A stretch of 64,000 bases of DNA from Clostridium_B lapidicellarium (GTDB lineage Bacteria > Bacillota > Clostridia > Clostridiales > Clostridiaceae): positions 1-64,000 of the forward strand of contig NZ_JBGFFE010000002.1 in assembly GCF_041224415.1 (NCBI RefSeq), read 5' to 3'. The translations under genes were made by a program, and so were the position numbers. The notes beneath the pieces were generated by a model. The model worked only from the letters and a program-made list of their open reading frames with translations, did no database searches and had not been told where the DNA came from. Shown here one piece after another: positions 33,379 through 40,772 of this stretch. Each line of letters starts with the position of its first letter. Position 1 is the stretch's first letter.

Positions 33379-35028
33379 TTACTGCAATCCTTTAATACCT
33401 CTTTTTTTTATAAATTCTTCTTCAACCACCATTCCATTCTTAAAGTGAAATTCTAGATGTGTGGGTGTTATAACCACAATATTTTCTATTAGGTTTTCAA
33501 ATATATCATCATCAAATTCTGTAACAGTACCCTCTCTACCTTCTAGAAACTTTTTAATTTTTTTATTTCTTTCTAAAAGCTCTTTGTACTTTTCATCATC
33601 ATAACTTAATAAATTTCTTCTATTTTTGAATTCCTGAAGTGTATCTTTTAAATCGTTATATTTTCTATCAAATGTACTTTCTTCTAATTCACCTTTTATC
33701 TGCTTTCTTACAAGTTCTTTAATTTTTCCGCTAATGTTCTCAATCTCTCTATCTACTTTTAATACATCTTCACATTTTTCACTTTGCTTTAAAGCTTTTT
33801 CTATATTGTTAGCAAACCTTTTAAAGAAATCTTCTTTAGCTTCATAAATTCTATTAAATACTCTAACAAATACAGCTTTTAAAGTAATATCATCAACTGC
33901 TTTCATACTGCAAGAACTTTTCCCTTCATTAATATATGTCCTGCACTGCCATACTATCTGCTTTACCTTTGTTTTACTATTCCAGGTTCTTCTATTAAAA
34001 GATGCTCCACAATTTCCGCATATTATTTTTCCGCTAAAAACATATCTATTCTGATACTTATCTCTGTCTTCAGGTAGATTCCCATATTTTAGAGCTTTTC
34101 TTTTTCTTATATTCTGAGCCTTTAAGAAATCTTCTTTTGATATTATTGATTCATGATGTGCCTTAACTTCATATTTTGGAGCTTCACCTTTATTTTTCTT
34201 TCTCTTTCCAGTTAAATAATCAACAGTTATAGTCTTTTGAAGTACTGCATCCCCACAGTATTTCTCATTTTGTAGAATATATTCTATTGTGCTTTTATTC
34301 CACACTCTATTTCCTGTTACAGTTTTTATATTATCTTTTTCAAGTCCGGATTTTATTTCTTTTAAACTTCTACCATTTAAATATTCACTGTAAATTCTTT
34401 TTACTATTTGGGCTTCATTACTATTTACAGTAAGCTGCTTTTCATTATTTAAGTCATACCCCAGAAATCTTTTAGTTGCAATGTAAACCTTCCCCTCTCT
34501 AAATCTTTTCTGAACACCCCATTTTACATTTTCCGAAATATTTCTTGATTCATCTTGCGCAATAGAACTCAAAATACTTAAAACAAGTTCACTATCTGCA
34601 CCTAACGTATTTATATTTTCTCTTTCAAAATACACACCTACTCCAATATTTTTAAGGTGCCTTACTACATCAAGACAATCTGCTGAATTTCTTGCAAACC
34701 TTGATATACTCTTTGTCATTATCAAATCAATCTTTCCTAATTCACAAGCTCTAATCATTTTATTAAATTCTGTCCTTTTAAGCATTCCTGTACCTGAAAT
34801 TCCTTCGTCTGCAAAAACCCCAGCATACTCCCATTCTGCTTTATTCTTTATGTATCTTCCATAATAAGAAACTTGTGTTTTTAGCGACTCCGATTGTTTT
34901 AAACTTCCGGTACTTACCCTGCAGTATGCACATACTCTTGTCTTTCTCAAAAATTGTCCATTATCAGAAAATGATACATTCCTAGCTGCAATTGAAATTA
35001 TCTTTTTCAATATAAAGCCTTCTTTCAT
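33379..35028 (-). CDS. Large serine recombinase A of the prophage
   Basis: This 549-aa protein has the same layout as its neighbour: Ser39 in AYCRVSTGSLKQ, SRFARNSADCLD, recombinase domain, CGNCGASFNRR zinc ribbon and coiled coil. Domain for domain it parallels recombinase B, which implies duplication followed by divergence. All catalytic positions that I can check are kept in both, so neither looks like a dead copy. The start is ATG; a 45-aa SHOCT-like ORF and a terminator lie upstream. Confidence 0.92.
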   Translation of the reverse strand: MKEGFILKKIISIAARNVSFSDNGQFLRKTRVCAYCRVSTGSLKQSESLKTQVSYYGRYIKNKAEWEYAGVFADEGISGTGMLKRTEFNKMIRACELGKIDLIMTKSISRFARNSADCLDVVRHLKNIGVGVYFERENINTLGADSELVLSILSSIAQDESRNISENVKWGVQKRFREGKVYIATKRFLGYDLNNEKQLTVNSNEAQIVKRIYSEYLNGRSLKEIKSGLEKDNIKTVTGNRVWNKSTIEYILQNEKYCGDAVLQKTITVDYLTGKRKKNKGEAPKYEVKAHHESIISKEDFLKAQNIRKRKALKYGNLPEDRDKYQNRYVFSGKIICGNCGASFNRRTWNSKTKVKQIVWQCRTYINEGKSSCSMKAVDDITLKAVFVRVFNRIYEAKEDFFKRFANNIEKALKQSEKCEDVLKVDREIENISGKIKELVRKQIKGELEESTFDRKYNDLKDTLQEFKNRRNLLSYDDEKYKELLERNKKIKKFLEGREGTVTEFDDDIFENLIENIVVITPTHLEFHFKNGMVVEEEFIKKRGIKGLQ

Positions 35029-35110
35029 CAGTGCTATATGTTAGCTCTACTCCCGCCTCAAAGCAAGTAATTTAAATTGTGCAAACATATAATAAAAGTT
35101 AAAAATTAAG

Positions 35111-35138
35111 AGCTTGAACTGCTATAGTCCAAGCCCTG
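35111..35138 (-). terminator. Terminator between lysis and integrase modules
   Basis: Minus-strand stem GGGCTTGGAC / GTTCAAGCTC with a short loop, followed by TTAATTTTTAACTTTT. It lies just after the 45-aa ORF and separates late genes from the recombinase pair. Confidence 0.72.
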
Positions 35139-35141
35139 TTT

Positions 35142-35279
35142 TTATTTGTTAAATGACCTTCTATTTTCTATATCTATATTTATAAACTCATCTTCTGTTA
35201 TAAGTTTTTCTTTTAAAAGTTCCTTTAGTATTGATTTACTGACTAGATATTCTACTGAATTATTTTCAACAGTAAGCAT
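35142..35279 (-). CDS. 45-aa SHOCT-like small protein
   Basis: A 45-codon ORF with ATG after AAGAGGTGG. Its core ILKELLKEKLITEDEFINI shares the LK-x-LL-x2-KLI-x3-E-[FY] pattern with the 48-aa ORF upstream of the ICE recombinase. It lies between the holin gene and the recombinase pair. A recombinase-linked role is suggested by this repeated position, but is not proven. Confidence 0.7.
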   Translation of the reverse strand: MLTVENNSVEYLVSKSILKELLKEKLITEDEFINIDIENRRSFNK

Positions 35280-35291
35280 TCACACCACCTC

Positions 35292-35543
35292 TTAAAGACT
35301 TTCTTTATTAGTAGGATCATTAAAAATTCCAAATGCAGTAAGTACTGCAAATATAAGTGTCGTCAATTCCTTATAACTTTCTTCTGTAAGTCCTATAGGT
35401 GCTAGTAGTCCATATGTTTTCAAAATAAAAAGCAGTAGGGCTGCTACAGCTACCCATGCTGCTTTACTTTTGAATCTATTTTGTTTTTGACTGCTGTCAT
35501 TTACAGTTTTATTATCATTCTGTGTTTGATTGTTATTTTCCAC
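35292..35543 (-). CDS. Phage holin, phi-LC3-like
   Basis: This 83-aa protein has a hydrophilic N-terminus, then two hydrophobic helices (KAAWVAVAALLLFILKTYGLL and a second around LTTLIFAVLTAFGIF) with the FNDPTNKES ending typical of phage_holin_1. It should permeabilise the membrane at the end of the lytic cycle. The start is GTG after GGGGAAGG. The expected endolysin gene beside it is missing except for a 3' remnant. Confidence 0.86.
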   Translation of the reverse strand: MENNNQTQNDNKTVNDSSQKQNRFKSKAAWVAVAALLLFILKTYGLLAPIGLTEESYKELTTLIFAVLTAFGIFNDPTNKESL

Positions 35544-35558
35544 TCTAATCCTTCCCCT

Positions 35559-35645
35559 CTATTTAATATAATCTGCACATACAAAACCACCATGGTCACC
35601 AAAATATATGCTCTACCAATTGCCTATTTCTACATAATCTTTTAC
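35559..35645 (-). pseudogene. Remnant of an endolysin SH3-like C-terminus
   Basis: On the minus strand the frame reads EVKDYVEIGNW, a TAG stop, then SIYFGDHGGFVCADYIK and a proper stop. GNW-Y-SIYFGDHGGFV-ADYIK is the style of a bacterial SH3 cell-wall-binding domain end, with the Tyr codon turned into TAG. An in-frame stop lies just upstream, so only about 28 codons remain. It sits between the coiled-coil membrane protein and the holin, where an endolysin would be expected. Confidence 0.6.
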
Positions 35646-35649
35646 CTCC

Positions 35650-36078
35650 CTATTTTAAAATTTTTGATATTATAAATATTGCTATCTGGGTAACTACAAC
35701 TAACATTATTGTTTTTGTGGTATCATCCCATTTCTTAGCCGGTTTATCTTCTACTACTTTTATTCTCGCAGACAGCTCTTTCATATCAATTTTCAGGGCT
35801 TCTATAAGTGCATTGCCCGGCGGATGCCTTTCAAAACTATCTATTTTATCTGCTATTACTTTTACGCTGTGTTTTATTTCATTTAAAATATTAAATATCA
35901 TAGATACCCTTTCTTCATTTTTGTCACCCTGCCTTTCTAAAGCTCCCACCCTATCCTGAAGTTTTAAAGTAATATCATAAACCTTTTTCTCCGATTCCTT
36001 TAAATCTTTTTCTAAATCTCCCATCTTATTTTTTAAATTTTCAATCTGCACACAATCTTTGCAGTTCTTATCCTCCAA
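35650..36078 (-). CDS. XhlA-like coiled-coil membrane protein
   Basis: A protein of about 142 aa with a Cys pair near the start (CKDC), a long coiled coil (about 10-115) and one C-terminal transmembrane helix (TIMLVVVTQIAIFIISKIL). It resembles hemolysin XhlA-type holin partners of the lysis cassette. The start is probably TTG at 36078 after GAGGG. An in-frame ATG at 36117 adds a hydrophobic SFFIF stretch from a T-rich run and has no ribosome site. Confidence 0.72.
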   Translation of the reverse strand: MEDKNCKDCVQIENLKNKMGDLEKDLKESEKKVYDITLKLQDRVGALERQGDKNEERVSMIFNILNEIKHSVKVIADKIDSFERHPPGNALIEALKIDMKELSARIKVVEDKPAKKWDDTTKTIMLVVVTQIAIFIISKILK

Positions 36079-36142
36079 TTTTTCACCCTCTTTCCTCCAA
36101 AAAATAAAAAAAGACATCCTATATTAAAGATATCTAATACTC

Positions 36143-37495
36143 CTAGTGAACTGGCATATCCAGTGGACATACATAATCACAGGTAAAATCATATTGAATT
36201 TTCATAGTATTCGTAGGTGTTTTAGTTATTGCTTCAGGTAGAAGAGTATGTGCTGAAGCCGGAACAATATACTGCTGTTTTAATTCTCCATAACTTCTAT
36301 CACTGTATGTGAACATAGTAGAAGTATCCTCATCCCAAACAATACTGTCATAATCTGTAGAGCTAAAATCTGATGTACCATAAACTCCTGCATCCTTATT
36401 TAATTGGAGACAAGTTCCATAATTTATTATCGCCCACAATTTATTACCTGGTATTTTAGTCAAAGTAATACCACCAGAACTCCCTGAATATATCTGACTT
36501 TTATCAGCAAAAGTACCATCTTTATTATACTTTGCAATACAACTCTTATACTTGGAATTTGAACCGGATGAATCAGTACATCCATTATAAGTTATATAAA
36601 CATAAGTTTCATTTGCTACTATATCATAATAACTCACATCATAAACAAGATCTCCCGGAACAGCAGCACTTTTTGAATAAGATTCTACTACAGCAAAATT
36701 TTTATCCAGCTTTTTAAAAGAGCCATCACTTATAAGTATCCAGAAGTTTGTGCCATCATAGGCTATAGCTCTTGCTGATGCTGGCAGTGTCACATTACTC
36801 TTTTTAGCATAAGTAACCTTATCATATACATATAAGGTTGTTGAATTAATTTTTAATACATAAAGATTAGTTCCATCAGTACATAAATTATAATTAGATA
36901 AATAGTTTCCACTGCCACCTGCTTCTAATATTTTTTTAGTATACATTGAATTTATTCTAGGACTTTGTGCATCGCTATCAGTTTCATTACCACCTGTCCA
37001 ATATATACTTTTAAAAGTTCCATTGGCGGCATTGGTTGGAAAGTCCATTACATAATGCCTTGTGCTAGTAGATCTTGTTGTTTCAGAACTATTTACGCTG
37101 CCCCTTAAATTATCACTGCCACTATAAGGGTACAAGCTGTCTGCATATCCTACAATACTTCCCCAGGTCCAGTAATCATAAGGATCTTCTGCTATATCTC
37201 CCGTAGTTAGAACCATTATTCTAAATGGATAAGTTACATACACATCATTTAATACTTTTTCCTGCATATTGTCCAGCATAGGATAGTAAAAGCCATCAAG
37301 ATAAGCCATATTTCCAAATACAGCAGATATCCTGTTTTCACTTTTAGCTTCATAAGTCTGTTTTCCTGTAAGTGAATCATAGAGCTTAACTGTTGCAATT
37401 CCTGTATAGGGCATTATTGGTTTTTTCTTTAATACTTCTATTTTAGTACCTTTTATTAAATCTTTGCTGTAAGCCAAACTATTTTTTAAAACCAT
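36143..37495 (-). CDS. Phage tail fibre or receptor-binding protein (predicted)
   Basis: This 450-aa protein is rich in Gly, Ser, Thr, Tyr and Asp with repeated beta-strand units such as LYVLKINSTTLYVYDK, IAYDGTNFWILISDG and YDIVANETYVYITYNG, suggesting a beta-propeller. No enzymatic motif is seen. It lies in the tail region downstream of the baseplate genes and before the lysis cassette, as expected for a host-range protein. It is separated from the other fibre gene by the kinase module. Confidence 0.68.
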   Translation of the reverse strand: MVLKNSLAYSKDLIKGTKIEVLKKKPIMPYTGIATVKLYDSLTGKQTYEAKSENRISAVFGNMAYLDGFYYPMLDNMQEKVLNDVYVTYPFRIMVLTTGDIAEDPYDYWTWGSIVGYADSLYPYSGSDNLRGSVNSSETTRSTSTRHYVMDFPTNAANGTFKSIYWTGGNETDSDAQSPRINSMYTKKILEAGGSGNYLSNYNLCTDGTNLYVLKINSTTLYVYDKVTYAKKSNVTLPASARAIAYDGTNFWILISDGSFKKLDKNFAVVESYSKSAAVPGDLVYDVSYYDIVANETYVYITYNGCTDSSGSNSKYKSCIAKYNKDGTFADKSQIYSGSSGGITLTKIPGNKLWAIINYGTCLQLNKDAGVYGTSDFSSTDYDSIVWDEDTSTMFTYSDRSYGELKQQYIVPASAHTLLPEAITKTPTNTMKIQYDFTCDYVCPLDMPVH

Positions 37496-37663
37496 AGCAC
37501 TTTCCTCCTACCTATTGATATATCTAAAATATATTTTTTATAGTTTAAAATAAACAAGCTCTTAACTTCTTTAGATAGTATATGAATAAATCAAATATAA
37601 TTAAAAATATGGCAAATATATTAATTTATAAAAAAAATAAGTCCAGTTAACTGAACTTATCCA
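37496..37663 (-). other. Spacer with terminator of the kinase module
   Basis: AT-rich 168 nt. The only structure is the terminator at 37625-37652. The rest probably contains the promoter and leader of the following fibre gene; no clear -35/-10 pair was picked out. Confidence 0.45.
37625..37652 (-). terminator. Terminator after the kinase module
   Basis: Minus strand: AAGTTCAGTT directly joined to AACTGGACTT (one mismatch pair), followed by A-T8. It lies 12 nt after the stop of the 64-aa gene and closes the kinase transcription unit. Confidence 0.78.
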
Positions 37664-37858
37664 CTACTTCATAATCTTAGATTTATCTATAGGTGCTGCT
37701 TTGCCATAACCATCTCCAAAATCTTTAAATATAATATTATCTTGTAAATCAATCGTATTACTTTTAATAAGCCTATCTTTTAATGTACCTTTGGAGAATG
37801 GATTAGCCAGCTTTTCTCTAGTCAAACTATAGTTTTTACAACATACTTTTTTAACCAA
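37664..37858 (-). CDS. 64-aa protein of the kinase module
   Basis: A small basic protein with a Cys pair near the start (KKVCCKNYSLTREKLANPF) and an Asp/Gly-rich end. No family is recognised. It is the last gene of the kinase unit, 43 nt after the kinase, behind AAAGGAGAG. It could be a kinase substrate, immunity factor or effector; nothing in the sequence decides. Confidence 0.62.
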   Translation of the reverse strand: MVKKVCCKNYSLTREKLANPFSKGTLKDRLIKSNTIDLQDNIIFKDFGDGYGKAAPIDKSKIMK

Positions 37859-37901
37859 AAAATCACTCTCCTTTCATACATTTTAACTCGTTTTTATTAT
37901 T

Positions 37902-38996
37902 TTATGCATGTTCTATAAAATAATTTACTTCTTTTAAAGCTTCTTCTTTATTCTGAATGTTTTTCTTACACCATTTATTTATTTTAGTACTATTACCAGT
38001 TTCTTTCATTATTTTTTGTCCAACAATATTAAAAGTGTTTCCAATTTGGTTCAAACTTATTATTTTAGTATGATTTTCTTGATCAAGTTTCCAAGATTCA
38101 GAACCTATGTTCTTATTTATATTATAATGCCAATCTAATGATTTATCAATGCATGATAAATCATTCATAACTTGTAAAACATTAGAGTACCTCTTATTAA
38201 TATCAGCAGACATGGCCTTATTTATAATTTTTCTTAACTTATTAGGTATGTGCGGTAAATATTGTTTTCTATCAGGAAACTTCTGTTTTTGTATGTTATC
38301 AGCTAGTTTATTCCACTTTTCAGCATCAGTGCTACATTTCTCTAAATGTAATGCTTTAAACTGATTTTTGAAAATTAAATTACCATTACACATTCTATAT
38401 AATGTAACTCCAATTTGATATATATCAGATTCAATTGTAAGCTTTGTTTGTTTAAATGCTTCAGGAGGTCTATGTGTATTATAAAAGTATAATTGTTCCG
38501 CAAGTCCACTAGAATCTATATATTTAGCAAGTCCAAAATCAGTTATAACAGCTTTATTAGAATCATTAATTAGTATATTAGTTGGTTTAATATCAAAGTG
38601 TATTAAACCTTTTGTGTGCATATAATGTATACCGCACAAAAAATCCAAAGAATATTTAATAATTTCTCTTACAGTAAGAAATTTTTTGCTTATAAGTTTA
38701 TTAATTGATCCCTTACTATAACATGGCATAGACAAATATACATTGCCATCTTTCTCACAAGCATATTGAATCTCTACTATATTAGGATGTTGATTTTGAT
38801 AAAGTTTTCTAGCCTCTGAAAAATACTCATTTTCATCAGAAAATTGACTTTTAGGAATTTCTTTAACCACTATATCTGTATCTAGCTGTAAATCATGTGC
38901 TAAATATACCTTTGAATTTCTTCCTTCTCCGCCAATATCCCTAATTTTTTCAAATTTTAAACTTGTATCAGTAATTACCAATATGCTACCCCCCAT
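37902..38996 (-). CDS. Prophage-encoded Ser/Thr protein kinase
   Basis: This 364-aa protein has all canonical kinase elements: Gly-rich loop GGEGRNSKV (22-30), Lys45 (VVKEI), Glu61 of helix C, HFDIKPTN (133-140, catalytic Asp135 and Asn140), DFG at 153-155 and an APE-like PPE. It should be active. The last 80 residues form an extra soluble domain of unknown role. There is no transmembrane segment or PASTA repeat, unlike housekeeping PrkC/Stk1. It starts 2 nt after the RNase H-like gene and is embedded between tail-fibre genes. Confidence 0.9.
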   Translation of the reverse strand: MGGSILVITDTSLKFEKIRDIGGEGRNSKVYLAHDLQLDTDIVVKEIPKSQFSDENEYFSEARKLYQNQHPNIVEIQYACEKDGNVYLSMPCYSKGSINKLISKKFLTVREIIKYSLDFLCGIHYMHTKGLIHFDIKPTNILINDSNKAVITDFGLAKYIDSSGLAEQLYFYNTHRPPEAFKQTKLTIESDIYQIGVTLYRMCNGNLIFKNQFKALHLEKCSTDAEKWNKLADNIQKQKFPDRKQYLPHIPNKLRKIINKAMSADINKRYSNVLQVMNDLSCIDKSLDWHYNINKNIGSESWKLDQENHTKIISLNQIGNTFNIVGQKIMKETGNSTKINKWCKKNIQNKEEALKEVNYFIEHA

Positions 38997-38998
38997 AT

Positions 38999-39463
38999 TT
39001 ATAGATTTAAAGCCGCAAAAGAAGTTATTATAGACTCTCTCTCTTCTATTTTATAGCTTGCCCAATTTTCTATTTCAGAGAATTCTAATTCACCCTTAAA
39101 ATATCTTTTTAAATTTGACTTATCTTCCTTAATAAGTGATGCTATCTTCGGTATAGCACCATAAAAGTATTTTTGAATAGAGCTATTTGCAAACAATTCC
39201 TGAATTATACCCTCTACATTTATTCTAAAAAATGATGGATTTCTTACTCCATACTCTATCAATTTAATTCCTGCATTTTTTATATTATACTCATCTATAA
39301 TAGAAATAAATGTTGTTCTTATAAAAGTTAATTTATCTGGATCTTCTAATGCCTTTGGTATAATTACCTTGGAGACTGTTACTATAGAAAATCCTTCATC
39401 TTCTTCTGTTAATATTGAATAATATACTTCTGAAGGAGTTACTCTAATACCTATAGCTGTCAT
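38999..39463 (-). CDS. Kinase-module protein with RNase H-like pattern
   Basis: This 154-aa protein has the strand-helix order of an RNase H/RuvC-like fold: TAIGIRVTPSEVYYSILTE, IVTVSKVIIP, a long helix, AGIKLIEYG, another helix, then YFYGAIPKIASLI. The usual first catalytic Asp is not evident (GIRVT), so it may be a non-catalytic sensor. First gene of the unit, with ATG after AAAGGAGAG and an extended -10 promoter upstream. The family is uncertain. Confidence 0.65.
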   Translation of the reverse strand: MTAIGIRVTPSEVYYSILTEEDEGFSIVTVSKVIIPKALEDPDKLTFIRTTFISIIDEYNIKNAGIKLIEYGVRNPSFFRINVEGIIQELFANSSIQKYFYGAIPKIASLIKEDKSNLKRYFKGELEFSEIENWASYKIEERESIITSFAALNL

Positions 39464-39559
39464 AATACTCTCCTTTCAATTCCTATTTATACTTAGCTAT
39501 TTGTAAAATTATATTATCATTTTTGCTCATTTATAGATTGTTAGATATATTTCTCTTAT

Positions 39560-39575
39560 ATAGTCAATTATAACA
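39560..39575 (-). promoter_or_regulatory. Extended -10 promoter of the kinase module
   Basis: Minus strand TGT-TATAAT (-10 at 39572-39567) about 100 nt before the first ATG in a very AT-rich gap. A good -35 is not seen, which is usual for TGn-TATAAT promoters. Confidence 0.5.
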
Positions 39576-39649
39576 TATTTTTCTACATTATATTTAATTA
39601 CTAATAATTTTTTATATAATAATAAAAGCTACACATAAAATCTTTTATC

Positions 39650-40771
39650 TTATATATAATTAACTCTTATCTCCTTTAACTTTAAAACATCTGTGCTTGC
39701 TGTAATTTCCATATACCAAGCAAATCTTATCTTTTTATTTGAAAGTCCAAGGGATGTCCATTGCGCTTCAGTAATTTCTTTAAGAACTGCAGCAGACATC
39801 CCTTTACTTTTTACATCTTCAATATTTGTTATATCTACTAAAGTCCATGAATTTCCATTCCATGCTTTCCATGTAACTCCACTATCTGTACTTACTATAA
39901 AAACTATAATTCCATTACCTGTATTATCTAAAGTTACTACTGTATTCATAATATCTTTTATATATGCTTCACTAAATGAAATATCATCCTTCATATTTAC
40001 TACTATTGGCTTAGGCTTAATTGTTTGAGTTACCTTTGGTTCAGGCAATTCAGCTGAAGGTGACCATATTTTTAAGATTGGTGAAGCAGCTATTATTCCT
40101 GTTCTTTCCTTGTGATATATATCATCACCATAAGTCTTAAACTTATCTGATGTTAGTGGTACTTCTGAAACCTTAACATAACTTGAAGATGCAGCATCCC
40201 AGTGCTTAATATCATTTCCATCTACTATAAGATACTTTATATCAGTCTGAATATAGGAACCTTCTTTGATGTCATATGCTTTTCCTTGATCCTGATGTGG
40301 AATAAAAACATAGGATTTATTGCTTTCAAGAGTTAAAGCAGTAGTTCCTAATGCAGGATTTTCAAAAGAATTTGTGCCTGTATTAGGTATCTTTTCAATA
40401 ACAAGTACCATGGCGTTATCATTAAATAGTATAAGCTCCCATACCAAATTAAGAGTCCCCCAGGTACTGTAGCTTTGATGACCTTCCCACCTTATTCTAA
40501 ACGTAGGTTTATCATTTACTGTTTCTTTAGCATAGTAAATATTATCTGCTCCTGCATCCCTTCTATTTATTTTAAGCTGTTCACTTGAACCAGTAAACCC
40601 AACCCACGAATTACCGTTACTATTAATGGTAGTTCTGCAATTTATCCCATTATAGAAAAAATCAAAACCTATGTCTGGAAACTTAACTGTAGTATCATCA
40701 TTATGGGAACTTACTGAAGTCATGCCGCTGCTTCCTTTTGGAGAAATTATGTTTGCACTGTATACACCCAT
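39650..40771 (-). CDS. Phage tail fibre/appendage protein (predicted)
   Basis: This 373-aa protein has beta-rich sequence, an N-terminal region with FPDIGFDFFYNGINCRTTI and NSNGNSWVGFTG, and a C-terminal domain typical of phage appendages (VSTDSGVTWKAWNGNSWT). It lies immediately downstream of the Tal-like gene (1-nt gap), so it is part of the baseplate/fibre set. The exact role is unknown. Confidence 0.68.
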   Translation of the reverse strand: MGVYSANIISPKGSSGMTSVSSHNDDTTVKFPDIGFDFFYNGINCRTTINSNGNSWVGFTGSSEQLKINRRDAGADNIYYAKETVNDKPTFRIRWEGHQSYSTWGTLNLVWELILFNDNAMVLVIEKIPNTGTNSFENPALGTTALTLESNKSYVFIPHQDQGKAYDIKEGSYIQTDIKYLIVDGNDIKHWDAASSSYVKVSEVPLTSDKFKTYGDDIYHKERTGIIAASPILKIWSPSAELPEPKVTQTIKPKPIVVNMKDDISFSEAYIKDIMNTVVTLDNTGNGIIVFIVSTDSGVTWKAWNGNSWTLVDITNIEDVKSKGMSAAVLKEITEAQWTSLGLSNKKIRFAWYMEITASTDVLKLKEIRVNYI

Positions 40772-40772
40772 A

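Noticed and set aside
36532..36717. 61-aa plus-strand ORF opposite the fibre gene
   Set aside because: His/Asn/Tyr-rich shadow of the fibre gene with no initiation signal.
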